Shown: positions 45,732 through 56,152 of the stretch, one piece after another | Layout of the letters: each line of letters starts with the position of its first letter | How positions within the stretch are numbered: the first letter of the stretch is position 1 | Assembly (NCBI RefSeq): GCF_900113035.1 | Contig: NZ_FONX01000024.1 | Location: 1 to 56,152 of the forward strand | Source of the DNA: Paracidovorax wautersii | GTDB lineage: Bacteria > Pseudomonadota > Gammaproteobacteria > Burkholderiales > Burkholderiaceae_C | Length of the DNA stretch: 56,152 nt | Reading direction: 5' to 3' | Program-made: the position numbers and the translations under genes | Notes under the pieces: generated by a model | Database searches by the model: none | Told to the model about the DNA's origin: nothing | Seen by the model: only the letters and a program-made list of their open reading frames with translations

Positions 45732-46879
45732 TGGGTCGTCTGATGGCGATGAAGCGGCCTCTGGCCGGTGGCATTCTGCTGGCCGGCGCGCTGCTGCTGA
45801 CCGGCTGTTCCCTGTGGGGCGGCTCTTCCAAGCCCAAGCCGGCGGACCTCGGTCCCAACGTGCCGATCCTGGGCGTGCGCCAGGCCTGGACCGCCAAGAT
45901 CGGCTCCACCGCCGGCCTGCCGCTCGAAGTCCAGGTCAACGGCAATGTGGTGACGGTGGCGTCCGCCGATGGCGCCGTGGCGGCCATCGACGCACGCACG
46001 GGCGGCGACATCTGGCGTGCATCCCTGGGCGAGCCCCTGTCCGCCGGCGTGGGCAGCGACGGCAAGTGGACGGCCGTGGTCACGCAGAAGAACGACGTCG
46101 TCGTGCTGGCGAATGCGCGCGAACTGTGGCGCCAGACGCTGCAGGCGCAGTCCTATACGCCGCCCCTGGTGGCGGGCAATCGTGTTTTCGTGCTGGAAGC
46201 CAACCGCTCCGTTGCCGCCTTCGATGCGGCGACCGGCCGGCAGCTCTGGAGCCAGCAGCGTTCGGGCGATCCTCTCGTCCTGCGCCAGCATGGCGTGCTG
46301 ATCGCGGTGGGCGACACCCTGGTGGCGGGCCTCGGCGGACGGCTGGTGGGCTTCAATCCTGATAACGGCAGCATCCGCTGGGAGGCCCCCGTGGCCAGCT
46401 CGCGCGGCACCAACGACGTCGAGCGGCTGGTGGAGGTCATCGGCCGTACGAGCCGCGTGGGCGACGTGGTCTGCGCGCGCGCCTTCCAGGCCGCTGTGGG
46501 TTGCGTGAACGCGCTGCGTGGCAGCACGCTCTGGACCCAGCCTGCCAACGGCGCCGAAGGCGTGGACGGCGACGACCAGCTGGTCTTCGGCACCGAAAGC
46601 AACGGCACGGTCATCGCATGGAAGCGCCAGGACGGCGCCAAGGCCTGGACGTCCGAGCGCCTGCAATACCGCAAGCTGTCGGCACCCCTGGTGCTGGGCC
46701 GCTCCGTCGTAATCGGCGACGACTCCGGCCTGGTGCATCTGCTGTCCCGTGAAGATGGCTCCCCTCTGAACCGCCTGACCACCGATGGCTCGGGCGTGTC
46801 GGTCGGCCCCGTGGCTTCGTCCGACACCCTGGTCGTCGTCACCCGCAACGGCGGCATCTACGGCTTCCGCCCAGAATAA
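45728..46879 (+). CDS. bamB: Outer-membrane protein assembly factor BamB
   Basis: A lipoprotein subunit of the BAM complex. A 383-residue protein with lipobox LLTGC (Cys near 24) and an eight-bladed PQQ-like beta-propeller; repeats such as [12 protein letters not shown] and [12 protein letters not shown] are easy to see. ATG at 45728 overlaps the yfgM stop. der follows after 11 bp. Confidence 0.96.
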   Translation: MMGRLMAMKRPLAGGILLAGALLLTGCSLWGGSSKPKPADLGPNVPILGVRQAWTAKIGSTAGLPLEVQVNGNVVTVASADGAVAAIDARTGGDIWRASLGEPLSAGVGSDGKWTAVVTQKNDVVVLANARELWRQTLQAQSYTPPLVAGNRVFVLEANRSVAAFDAATGRQLWSQQRSGDPLVLRQHGVLIAVGDTLVAGLGGRLVGFNPDNGSIRWEAPVASSRGTNDVERLVEVIGRTSRVGDVVCARAFQAAVGCVNALRGSTLWTQPANGAEGVDGDDQLVFGTESNGTVIAWKRQDGAKAWTSERLQYRKLSAPLVLGRSVVIGDDSGLVHLLSREDGSPLNRLTTDGSGVSVGPVASSDTLVVVTRNGGIYGFRPE

Positions 46880-46890
46880 CAAGCGTAAGA

Positions 46891-48234
46891 ATGAAGCCAG
46901 TCATCGCCCTCGTCGGGCGGCCCAATGTGGGCAAATCCACGCTGTTCAATCGGCTCACCAAGTCGCGGGATGCGATCGTCGCCGATTTCGCCGGCCTGAC
47001 CCGGGACCGGCATTACGGCAACGGCAAGCAGGGCAAGCACGAGTACATCGTGATCGATACCGGGGGCTTCGAGCCCGATGCCTCCGCCGGCATCTACCGG
47101 GAGATGGCCAAGCAGACCCAGCAGGCCGTGGCCGAGGCCGACGTCGTCGTGTTCGTGGTCGATGCCCGTGCGGGCCTCTCGGCGCAGGATCACGACATCG
47201 CTAACTACCTGCGCAAGCTGGGCAAGCCCTGCGTGCTGGTCGGCAACAAGGCCGAAGGCATGCTCGAAGGCGCGCAGCTGGCCGAGTTCTACGAACTGGG
47301 CCTGGGCGAGGTCCACCCCGTCTCGGCAGCGCACGGCCAGGGCATCCGCAGCCTGGTGGAGCTGGCCCTCGCGCCGCTGCAGCTGCCCGATCCGGACGAA
47401 GACGCCGATCAGGTGGATGCCGGCGTGATCCGCCTGGCCGTGGCCGGTCGCCCCAATGTGGGCAAGTCCACCCTGATCAACACCTGGCTGGGCGAAGAGC
47501 GGCTCGTCGCCTTCGACATGCCCGGCACCACGCGGGACGCGATCTCCGTTCCGTTCGAACGGCAAGGCCAGAAGTTCGAGCTGATCGATACGGCCGGGCT
47601 GCGCCGCAAGGGCCGGGTGTTCGAGGCCATCGAGAAGTTCTCCGTCGTCAAGACCTTGCAGGCGATCGAATCGGCGAACGTCGTGCTGCTTTTGCTCGAT
47701 GCGACGCAAGGCGTGACCGACCAGGATGCCCACATCGCGGGCTACGTGCTGGAAAGCGGCCGCGCCGTGGTGCTGGCCGTGAACAAGTGGGATGCGGTCG
47801 ATGACTACGGCCGTCAGATGCTCGAGCGTTCCATCGAGACGCGGCTTTCGTTCCTGAAGTTCGCCTCGCTGCACTTCATCTCCGCGAAGAAGCGGCAGGG
47901 CCTGGGGCCGCTCTGGTCCTCGATCGCGCAGGCCCACAAGGCGGCCACGTGCAAGATGTCCACGCCCGTGCTGACGCGGCTGCTGCTGGAGGCCGTGCAG
48001 TTCCAGAGCCCCAAGCGTTCGGGCATGTTCCGCCCGAAGCTGCGCTATGCGCATCAGGGCGGCATGAACCCGCCCGTGATCGTCATCCACGGCAACTCGC
48101 TGGAACATGTCACGGATGCGTACAAGCGCTTCCTCGAAGGTCGCTTCCGCAAGGAGTTCAACCTCGTCGGAACGCCTCTGCGCATCGAGATGAAGACCTC
48201 TCACAATCCCTTTGCGGACAAGGACGACGCGTAA
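46891..48234 (+). CDS. der: Ribosome biogenesis GTPase Der (EngA)
   Basis: An essential 50S assembly factor of 447 residues with tandem GTPase domains. The first G1 loop is GRPNVGKST at residues 9-17, the second at 186-194. Each has a matching DTGG/DTAG and NK(A/W)-type motif. A C-terminal KH-like domain follows (about 365-447). Normal in all visible motifs. Last gene of the rlmN-der run. Confidence 0.98.
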   Translation: MKPVIALVGRPNVGKSTLFNRLTKSRDAIVADFAGLTRDRHYGNGKQGKHEYIVIDTGGFEPDASAGIYREMAKQTQQAVAEADVVVFVVDARAGLSAQDHDIANYLRKLGKPCVLVGNKAEGMLEGAQLAEFYELGLGEVHPVSAAHGQGIRSLVELALAPLQLPDPDEDADQVDAGVIRLAVAGRPNVGKSTLINTWLGEERLVAFDMPGTTRDAISVPFERQGQKFELIDTAGLRRKGRVFEAIEKFSVVKTLQAIESANVVLLLLDATQGVTDQDAHIAGYVLESGRAVVLAVNKWDAVDDYGRQMLERSIETRLSFLKFASLHFISAKKRQGLGPLWSSIAQAHKAATCKMSTPVLTRLLLEAVQFQSPKRSGMFRPKLRYAHQGGMNPPVIVIHGNSLEHVTDAYKRFLEGRFRKEFNLVGTPLRIEMKTSHNPFADKDDA

Positions 48235-48334
48235 TCGGCCGTCCATCGGAACCTAAGGCTTTGTGGCCCGGTGGGCTGCAGGGCTGTGGTATGGTGCAGT
48301 TTTACAACAACATTCGTTGAACACGGAGAATATC

Positions 48335-48586
48335 GTGAGCAATAAAGGCCAACTCTTGCAAGACCCGTTTCTGAACGCACTGCGTCGTGAGCATGTGCCG
48401 GTGTCCATCTATCTGGTCAATGGCATCAAGCTCCAGGGGCAGATCGAATCGTTCGATCAGTACGTGGTGCTGCTGCGCAATACCGTGACCCAGATGGTTT
48501 ACAAGCACGCCATTTCCACGATCGTTCCGGGCCGCGCCGTGAACTTCAGCACGGCCGAAGCTGGCGACAGCGACGCTGCTGCCTGA
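48335..48586 (+). CDS. hfq: RNA chaperone Hfq
   Basis: A hexameric Sm-like protein that pairs small RNAs with mRNAs. An 83-residue protein. Sm1 ([21 protein letters not shown]) and Sm2 (VYKHAIST) are canonical. The start is GTG at 48335 with GGAG upstream. The 100-bp upstream gap holds a GCCC-GGT-GGGC stem and may contain a promoter, but I found no convincing hexamer pair. It heads hfq-hflX-hflK-hflC. Confidence 0.98.
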   Translation: MSNKGQLLQDPFLNALRREHVPVSIYLVNGIKLQGQIESFDQYVVLLRNTVTQMVYKHAISTIVPGRAVNFSTAEAGDSDAAA

Positions 48587-48644
48587 CGTTGGCGCTTCCA
48601 TCCCATTGGCGTATCTCCTTCTTGCCTTCTAGCTCCAATTTGTC

Positions 48645-49823
48645 TTGAGTTCTCCCGATACTCCTGAGGTTTCCGCCACGCCCGTGGTTCTCGTGGGCGT
48701 TGATTTTGGGCTGCCCCATTTCGATGGGGAACTGGAGGAGTTGGGTCTGCTCGCGCAGACGGCCGGCCTCGACCCCGTGGCCCGGCTGACCTGCAAGCGC
48801 AAGGCGCCCGATGCGGCCTTGTTCGTCGGCAGCGGCAAGGCCGACGAGATCCGCATGCTCGCGCAGATGCATGGCGCGAAGGAAGTGCTGTTCGACCAGG
48901 CCCTCAGCCCGGCGCAACAGCGCAACCTCGAGCGCCAGCTCGAAATGCCGGTCAACGACCGGACACTGCTCATCCTCGAGATATTCGCCCAGCGCGCCCG
49001 CAGCCATGAAGGCAAGCTGCAGGTGGAGCTGGCGAAGCTGCGCTACCTGAGCACGCGCCTCGTGCGCCGCTGGTCCCACCTGGAGCGCCAGCGCGGCGGT
49101 ATCGGAACCCGGGGTGGCCCGGGCGAAACGCAGATCGAGCTGGACCGCCGCATGATCAACGAGGCGATCAAGCGCACGCGTGAGCGGCTCGACAAGGTCA
49201 AGCGCCAGCGTTCCACGCAGCGCCGCCAGCGTGAGCGGCGCGACACATTCAATATCTCGCTGGTGGGCTACACCAATGCCGGCAAGTCCACGCTGTTCAA
49301 CGCGTTGGTGAAGGCCCGTGCCTACGCGGCCGACCAGCTGTTCGCCACCCTGGACACCACGACCCGGCAGCTCTACTTGGCGGAGGCGGGGCAGTCCGTG
49401 TCCCTCTCCGACACCGTGGGTTTCATCCGCGATCTGCCGCACGGGCTGGTGGATGCTTTCCAGGCCACGCTGCAGGAAGCCGTCGATGCGGATCTGCTGC
49501 TGCATGTCGTGGATGCGGCGAACCCCGGCTTTCCCGAACAGATCGCGCAGGTGCAGAAGGTGCTTGCGGAGATCGGTGCGTCGGACGTTCCGCAGCTGCT
49601 GGTTTTCAACAAGGTGGATGCCCTGGCGCCCGAGGCCCAGGCGACCCAGCGGCAGGACACCTACGAGCTGGACGGCACCCCCGTTCCCCGCATCTTCGTG
49701 AGCGCACGCACGGGCGAAGGCCTGGCGCAGTTGCGGGCCCAGCTGGCCGCGACGTGCATATCGGCCCGCACGGACGGCATGACCCCTGGCGATACTGCTG
49801 AATTGACGGGCAGTGATGGCTGA
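48645..49823 (+). CDS. hflX: GTPase HflX
   Basis: A ribosome-splitting, heat-inducible GTPase of 392 residues. The N-terminal HflX domain (about 15-195, with RGGIGTRGGPGETQIELDRR) is followed by the G domain (about 200-375) with GYTNAGKST and DTVGFIRDLP. The start appears to be TTG at 48645; no ATG or GTG stands earlier in frame, and the Shine-Dalgarno is weak. The next gene, hflK, follows after 54 bp. Confidence 0.95.
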   Translation: MSSPDTPEVSATPVVLVGVDFGLPHFDGELEELGLLAQTAGLDPVARLTCKRKAPDAALFVGSGKADEIRMLAQMHGAKEVLFDQALSPAQQRNLERQLEMPVNDRTLLILEIFAQRARSHEGKLQVELAKLRYLSTRLVRRWSHLERQRGGIGTRGGPGETQIELDRRMINEAIKRTRERLDKVKRQRSTQRRQRERRDTFNISLVGYTNAGKSTLFNALVKARAYAADQLFATLDTTTRQLYLAEAGQSVSLSDTVGFIRDLPHGLVDAFQATLQEAVDADLLLHVVDAANPGFPEQIAQVQKVLAEIGASDVPQLLVFNKVDALAPEAQATQRQDTYELDGTPVPRIFVSARTGEGLAQLRAQLAATCISARTDGMTPGDTAELTGSDG

Positions 49824-49877
49824 TTGGGCACAATGCCCGATCGGCTCCATGTCTTCAGAGAAACAGAGACTTTCCGC

Positions 49878-51263
49878 ATGAATCTGCATCGACGCGCTCC
49901 CCGTTGGGCCCTGTTGCCCCAGCGTATCCGGGGAATGTTCAATTTAAACGACCCCCGCTGGGGGCGTGGCGACGACAAGAGCGAAGGTGCCGGTCGCCCG
50001 GATTCCGATCCCCCTCCAGCGCAGCGTCCCCAAGGACAGCGCGGCAGAGACCAGGGCAATGCGGGACAGCCGCCGGATCTCGATGAACTCTGGCGCGATC
50101 TCAATCGCAAGCTCGGCGGCCTTTTCGGCGGCAAGAATGGTGGCGGCCGTGGCCCGACGGGCGGCGGCAACGGCGGGTTTCAGCCCGACATGAAGAACGC
50201 CGGCGTGGGCGTGGCCCTGATCGCAGGCGTGGCCGTGCTGATCTGGCTCGGCACGGGCTTCTTCATCGTGCAGGAAGGCCAGCAGGCGGTCATCACGCAA
50301 TTCGGCAAGTACAAGGGCACCGTGGGTGCCGGCTTCAACTGGCGCCTGCCGTACCCCATTCAGCGGCATGAACTGGTGTTCGTCACGCAGATCCGTTCCG
50401 TCGATGTGGGGCGCGACAACGTCATCAAGAGCACGGGCCTGCGCGAGTCGGCCATGCTGACCGAAGACGAGAACATCGTCGAAATCAAGTTCGCGGTGCA
50501 GTACCGGCTGAGCGATGCACGCGCATGGCTGTTCGAGAGCCGCAATCCGGCTGACACGGTGGTGCAGGTCGCTGAAACCGCGGTGCGCGAAGTCGTCGGC
50601 AAGATGCGCATGGACGCCGCGCTGGCGGACGAGCGCGATCAGATCGCCCCCCGCGTCCGTGCGCTCATGCAGACCATCCTGGACCGCTACAAGATCGGCG
50701 TGGAAGTGGTCGGCATCAACCTGCAGCAGGGCGGCGTCCGTCCGCCCGAGCAGGTGCAGGCCGCGTTCGACGATGTGCTGAAGGCCGGCCAGGAGCGCGA
50801 GCGCGCCAAGAACGAGGCCCAGGCCTATGCCAACGACGTGATCCCGCGCGCCGTGGGTGCTGCATCTCGCCTGAACGAGGAAGCCGCTGCCTACAAGGCA
50901 CGCATCGTCGCGCAGGCGCAAGGCGATGCGCAACGTTTCAGCTCGGTGCTGACGGAATACCAGAAGGCCCCGCAGGTAACCCGCGACCGCATGTATCTCG
51001 AATCCATGCAGCAGGTGTACAGCAACGTGACCAAGGTGCTGGTGGATTCGCGCCAGGGTTCCAACCTGCTGTATCTGCCGCTCGACAAGATCATGCAGAG
51101 CGTCTCCCAGAACGTGTCCGGCACGGCCGCGAGCGGAGCCCCCGTCGAAGCGCCGCCGGCGACCAGCTCCAGCGTTCCTGCGACGACGCCGTCGTCGTCT
51201 GCCTTCCAGAATGATGCCCGCATGCGTGACACCAGCCGCACGCGTGAGCGCGATGCCCGCTAG
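49878..51263 (+). CDS. hflK: FtsH modulator HflK (SPFH domain)
   Basis: Forms a cage with HflC around the FtsH protease in the inner membrane. A 461-residue protein: a Gly/Pro/Asp-rich cytoplasmic N-terminus (SLNDPRWGRG-like FNLNDPRWGRGDD), a membrane helix near 110-132 and an SPFH/band-7 domain (about 130-330). The C-terminal tail is Ser/Pro-rich. Start candidates are ATG at 49878 (chosen) and ATG at 49935, which has GGGGA close upstream. Confidence 0.95.
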   Translation: MNLHRRAPRWALLPQRIRGMFNLNDPRWGRGDDKSEGAGRPDSDPPPAQRPQGQRGRDQGNAGQPPDLDELWRDLNRKLGGLFGGKNGGGRGPTGGGNGGFQPDMKNAGVGVALIAGVAVLIWLGTGFFIVQEGQQAVITQFGKYKGTVGAGFNWRLPYPIQRHELVFVTQIRSVDVGRDNVIKSTGLRESAMLTEDENIVEIKFAVQYRLSDARAWLFESRNPADTVVQVAETAVREVVGKMRMDAALADERDQIAPRVRALMQTILDRYKIGVEVVGINLQQGGVRPPEQVQAAFDDVLKAGQERERAKNEAQAYANDVIPRAVGAASRLNEEAAAYKARIVAQAQGDAQRFSSVLTEYQKAPQVTRDRMYLESMQQVYSNVTKVLVDSRQGSNLLYLPLDKIMQSVSQNVSGTAASGAPVEAPPATSSSVPATTPSSSAFQNDARMRDTSRTRERDAR

Positions 51264-51272
51264 GAGTGAGTT

Positions 51273-52169
51273 GTGAACAGAGTCGGATTTATCGCTTCCA
51301 CCTTGCTGCTGGCGCTGGCCTTGCTGAGCTCCATGCTGTTCGTCGTCGATCAACGCCAATTCGGCGTGGTCTATGCGCTCGGGCAGATCAAGGAAGTCAT
51401 CACCGAGCCGGGCCTGAACTTCAAGCTGCCGCCGCCGTTCCAGAACGTGCGCTACATCGACAAGCGCCTGCTGACCCTGGACAGCACGGATACCGAGTCG
51501 ATGCTGACGGCTGAAAAGCAGCGTGTCGTCATCGACTGGTACGTGCGCTGGCGCATTTCGGACCCGCTGGAATACATCCGCAATGTGGGCCTGGACGAGA
51601 ACGCCGGTGCGATCCAGCTCAACCGCGTGGTGCGCAACGCCTTCCAGGAAGAAGTGAATCGCCGCACGGTGAAGGATCTGCTCTCCGGCAAGCGTGAAGA
51701 GCTGATGGCCGAGGTCAAGCGCGAAGTGCTGGACACGGTGCGCGGCAGCAAGCCCTGGGGTGTGGATGTCGTCGATGTGCGCATCACCCGCATCGACTAC
51801 GTCGAAGCCATCACCGAGTCCGTCTATCGCCGCATGGAGGCCGAACGCAAGCGCGTCGCCAATGAACTGCGTTCCACGGGCGCCGCAGAGGGCGAGAAGA
51901 TCCGCGCCGACGCCGACCGGCAGCGCGAGATCACGATCGCCAATGCGTACCGTGACGCGCAGAAGGTCAAGGGCGAGGGGGATGCCGAAGCATCGCGCGC
52001 GTATGCAGAGGCCTTTGGCCGCGATCCGCAGTTCGCTCAGTTCTATCGCAGCCTCGAAGCGTACAAATCCAGCTTCAACAAGAAGAGCGATGTCGTGATC
52101 GTCGATCCTTCTTCGTCCGAGTTCTTCAAGGCCTACCGCGGCACGCCATCGGCGGCACCGCGTAACTGA
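51273..52169 (+). CDS. hflC: FtsH modulator HflC (SPFH domain)
   Basis: Partner of HflK. A 298-residue protein with an N-terminal membrane anchor (about 5-24) and an SPFH domain starting VVDQRQFGVVYALGQIKEV. The C-terminal helical part runs to NKKSDVVIVDPSSSEFFKAY. The start is GTG at 51273, nine bases after the hflK stop. A 276-bp structured gap follows before hisZ. Confidence 0.97.
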   Translation: MNRVGFIASTLLLALALLSSMLFVVDQRQFGVVYALGQIKEVITEPGLNFKLPPPFQNVRYIDKRLLTLDSTDTESMLTAEKQRVVIDWYVRWRISDPLEYIRNVGLDENAGAIQLNRVVRNAFQEEVNRRTVKDLLSGKREELMAEVKREVLDTVRGSKPWGVDVVDVRITRIDYVEAITESVYRRMEAERKRVANELRSTGAAEGEKIRADADRQREITIANAYRDAQKVKGEGDAEASRAYAEAFGRDPQFAQFYRSLEAYKSSFNKKSDVVIVDPSSSEFFKAYRGTPSAAPRN

Positions 52170-52445
52170 CATCGGCCTGCTGGCCTCGCAGCATGGGCCC
52201 GCGCAAGTGGGCGGCCTGCGAGGTCGGCTTGGGTTCTCTGCCACTGCGGTGGCACCCAGCTCCCAAACCCCTCCTTGACGGTTCTGCTCGCCTGACTCCG
52301 CGCGGCCTTGTGTGCCTCGCTTCGCCATGCCGGGCCCATTCATGTGCCATCGCCGTTTCGCCTTGGGGGCGTTCGGCACTTGTCGGGCAGGCCTTTGCGG
52401 GCCGCACCCGGTAGAATCGCGTTTTTAACAGCTACCCGATTTCTC
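52170..52445. other. Structured 276-bp gap between hflC and hisZ
   Basis: No supported gene. Two strong inverted repeats lie close to the hflC stop. CCTCGCAG/CTGCGAGG (52184-52191 with 52216-52223) has a nested GCCC/GGGC. TGCCAC-TGCG-GTGGCA (52239-52254) is flanked by complementary TGGG/CCCA. Neither is followed by a T run. TAGAAT (52412-52417) is a likely -10 for hisZ. A GGTAG/CTACC inverted repeat (52410-52436) overlaps it. The stems could terminate or process the hfl mRNA, or belong to a small RNA. Confidence 0.45.
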
Positions 52446-55000
<2,555 letters not shown>

Positions 55001-55008
55001 TGTTTTTG

Positions 55009-55056
55009 ACGCTTGGCGCCCTATGTGTGGGCGCTAGGTGCTATGAATTTAGGAGT
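55009..55056 (+). repeat. Composite hairpin + 17-mer palindrome, copy e (purA to phosphoribosyltransferase gap)
   Basis: GACGCTTGGCGCC-CTATGTGT-GGGCGC forms the GC-rich hairpin. TAGGT and the 17-mer GCTATGAATTTAGGAGT (55040-55056) follow. The right arm of the 17-mer contains AGGAG (55051-55055), which is the Shine-Dalgarno of the next gene. This is the only copy found outside a reading frame. Confidence 0.6.
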
Positions 55057-55060
55057 TTTC

Positions 55061-55585
55061 ATGTTGACGGAAGACGGCAAGCATCTCTATGTGAGCTATG
55101 ACGAGTACCACAGCCTCATCGAGAAGCTGGCCTTGAAGGTACATCAGTCCGGTTGGGAGTTCGACACCATCCTGTGTCTGGCCAGAGGAGGTCTGCGCCC
55201 GGGTGACATCCTGAGCCGCATCTTCGACAAGCCCCTGGCCATCATGTCCACCAGTTCCTACCGCGCTGAAGCCGGTACGGTGCGTGGACATCTCGACATC
55301 GCCCGCTTCATCACCACGCCCAAGGGCGAGATCGCCGGGCGTGTGCTGCTGGTCGATGACCTGGCAGACTCGGGTCACACCTTGAACGCAGTGATCTCGA
55401 TGCTCAAGAGCAACTACTCTCCTATTAGTGAGTTGCGCAGTGCAGTGATCTGGACCAAGGGGCTGTCCACCTTCGTGCCGGACTACTCGGTCGAATTCCT
55501 GCCCACCAACCCCTGGATCCACCAACCGTTCGAAGGCTATGACAGCCTGACGCCTGAGAAGCTTCTAGAGAAGTGGCGGGTCTGA
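55061..55585 (+). CDS. Purine-type phosphoribosyltransferase
   Basis: A 174-residue type I phosphoribosyltransferase. The PRPP loop VLLVDDLADSGHT is at residues 95-107, with ARGGLRPGDILSR (41-53) as the pyrophosphate loop region. The pattern fits xanthine/hypoxanthine-guanine salvage enzymes (Gpt-like), and the position after purA supports a purine role, but the base is not certain. The ATG at 55061 is set by the AGGAG inside the preceding repeat. A second candidate palindrome lies within the gene at 55402-55429. Confidence 0.9.
   Translation: MLTEDGKHLYVSYDEYHSLIEKLALKVHQSGWEFDTILCLARGGLRPGDILSRIFDKPLAIMSTSSYRAEAGTVRGHLDIARFITTPKGEIAGRVLLVDDLADSGHTLNAVISMLKSNYSPISELRSAVIWTKGLSTFVPDYSVEFLPTNPWIHQPFEGYDSLTPEKLLEKWRV
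55402..55429 (+). repeat. Possible seventh composite repeat copy, inside the phosphoribosyltransferase gene
   Basis: GCTC-AA-GAGC (about 55402-55411) is followed closely by the 17-mer ACTACTCTCCTATTAGT (55413-55429), with arms ACTA and TAGT. It is AT-rich against its surroundings. It resembles the other copies in layout but not in sequence, so it may be coincidence. Confidence 0.25.
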
Positions 55586-55725
55586 AGAGCCTCCCAAGCA
55601 GGTTGTAGGAAAAAGATTGCAGGAAAAGACGCCGGGCCCCGATTCTTGTGTACACTAGCGGGCTTGGCGCAGTCGAGGCAACGAAAGGAGCTTCGGAGGT
55701 GTTGAGAAAAAAGGTTGGTTTTGAG

Positions 55726-55755
55726 TTGCGGCTGGTTGAAAAATCGGTGTAGAAT
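55726..55755 (+). promoter_or_regulatory. rRNA tandem promoter P1
   Basis: TTGCGG (55726-55731), 18 bp, TAGAAT (55750-55755). TCAAGGCTC follows, with an immediate stem CTCCG-CTAAA-CGGGG. An A-rich stretch lies upstream (55704-55712). It shares TAGAATTCAAGGCTC with P3. Confidence 0.65.
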
Positions 55756-55827
55756 TCAAGGCTCCGCTAAACGGGGTTGATTGCTGATGCGATCGGTTCT
55801 GTGAGGTGAAAATAAAGACCTTCGGTC

Positions 55828-55857
55828 TTGACGGTGTTTAAAAAATGCTGTTATAAT
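55828..55857 (+). promoter_or_regulatory. rRNA tandem promoter P2
   Basis: TTGACG (55828-55833), 18 bp, TATAAT (55852-55857): a near-consensus sigma70 promoter. The start region CGAGGGCTTCGCT is followed by a CGCT-GAA-AGCG stem (55867-55877). It lies 102 bp downstream of P1. Confidence 0.85.
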
Positions 55858-55918
55858 CGAGGGCTTCGCTGAAAGCGGTTTGCGAAAGCAAGTTGATTAA
55901 AGCGAATAACCTTCAAGT

Positions 55919-55948
55919 TTGACAGGACTTTAAAAAACCTGTTAGAAT
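55919..55948 (+). promoter_or_regulatory. rRNA tandem promoter P3
   Basis: TTGACA (55919-55924), 18 bp, TAGAAT (55943-55948), followed by TCAAGGCTCTGCT and a CTGC-TGATC-GCAG stem (55957-55969). It lies 91 bp downstream of P2 and is the promoter nearest 16S. Confidence 0.85.
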
Positions 55949-56006
55949 TCAAGGCTCTGCTGATCGCAGCAAAGCTTGAAAGAAAAGAAGAGATTCTGAT
56001 CTTTCG

Positions 56007-56019
56007 GTTCCTTAAAAAT
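56007..56019 (+). promoter_or_regulatory. boxA-like antitermination element in the rRNA leader
   Basis: GTTCCTTAAAAAT resembles the boxA of rRNA leaders (consensus near TGCTCTTTAACA) and sits at the usual place between the last promoter and the processing stem. It is the expected loading site for the Nus antitermination complex. Confidence 0.55.
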
Positions 56020-56035
56020 ATACAGCCGATAAGCG

Positions 56036-56096
56036 TGGGCGTTTGATGGCGAGTGCCAAGTTCTTTGGAACTAGTGCTTAGCACTACAAACGCTCA
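56036..56096 (+). other. 16S 5' leader processing stem (RNase III type)
   Basis: TGGGCGTTTG (56036-56045) pairs with CAAACGCTCA (56087-56096), 10 bp with one G-U. Inside are AGTGC/GCACT and AGTTC-TTTG-GAACT. Such a long nested helix upstream of 16S suits precursor folding and processing. Confidence 0.6.
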
Positions 56097-56103
56097 TGAG
56101 ATA

Positions 56104-56131
56104 GAAGTGAAGTTCACTTCAATTCTTTTTT
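56104..56131 (+). terminator. Terminator-like hairpin in the rRNA leader
   Basis: GAAGTGA-AGT-TCACTTC (56104-56120), a perfect 7-bp stem, is followed by AATTC and six T. It has the form of a weak intrinsic terminator placed between the promoters and 16S, where boxA-dependent antitermination would be expected to override it. Confidence 0.4.
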
Positions 56132-56152
56132 ATGAGTTGCTCGAAAGAGCGA

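Larger units (their letters stand above)
55586..56152 (+). other. rRNA operon promoter/leader region (16S starts beyond right edge)
   Basis: 567 bp without a gene. GC drops sharply after about 55680. It holds three tandem promoters, a boxA-like element, the nested stem expected to flank 16S for RNase III processing, a terminator-like hairpin and a final GCTC-GAAA-GAGC tetraloop hairpin (56139-56150). The conserved first bases of 16S rRNA are not present, so the gene begins to the right. GTGTACACT near 55648 is an isolated -10-like element without a partner. Confidence 0.85.

Noticed and set aside
56098-56152. Possible start of 16S rRNA inside the window
   Set aside because: The conserved 5' end of 16S (AGAGTTTGATC type) is not present. 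The sequence is still leader.

Overview
The window looks like the chromosome of a GC-rich betaproteobacterium of the family Comamonadaceae (Acidovorax-like). Three things point that way: very high third-position GC, the gene order hfq-hflX-hflK-hflC-hisZ-purA, and an AT-rich palindromic repeat that I associate with this family from memory. No database search was possible, so the genus is inference.

Layout. 1-320: the truncated end of an IS481-family element, inserted at a CTAG site that supplies the stop codon of an OpgC-like membrane acyltransferase gene (minus). 1774-12435: a thioester-type alpha-2-macroglobulin, a chemoreceptor and penicillin-binding protein 1C, all plus; the chemoreceptor sits between the usual A2M and PBP1C partners. 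12563-14719: an EamA exporter and L-lactate dehydrogenase. 14745-17317 (minus): a LytTR response regulator, its LytS-type kinase and a small membrane protein. 17514-19884 (plus): uppP and a PAS-PAS-GGDEF protein. 19925-32949: an all-minus block with a bicovalent-type FAD oxidase, two further GGDEF proteins, an MpaB-type oxygenase, an alpha/beta hydrolase, an Anbu-type proteasome relative, mutS, a GAF protein and a quinone oxidoreductase.

33100-55585 is a tightly packed plus-strand housekeeping block: surE-pcm-nlpD-rluD (no rpoS), scpB-rluB, ndk, rlmN-pilF-rodZ-ispG-hisS-yfgM-bamB-der, hfq-hflX-hflK-hflC, hisZ-purA and a purine-type phosphoribosyltransferase. Many neighbours overlap by 4 bases or abut, which implies translational coupling. 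Functions are translation and rRNA modification, envelope assembly, isoprenoid, histidine and purine synthesis, and protein quality control. 55586-56152 is an rRNA operon leader with three tandem sigma70 promoters, a boxA-like site and the 5' processing stem; 16S rRNA itself should begin just beyond the right edge.

The most unusual signal is a small composite repeat: a GC-rich imperfect hairpin, about 4 nt of spacer, then a 17-nt AT-rich palindrome of the type GCTAT-N7-ATAGC. Five copies are visible. Four lie inside reading frames (A2M, pbpC, histidine kinase, mutS) without breaking them, and one forms the leader and Shine-Dalgarno of the phosphoribosyltransferase gene. I see no CRISPR array, tRNA, prophage or complete mobile element.
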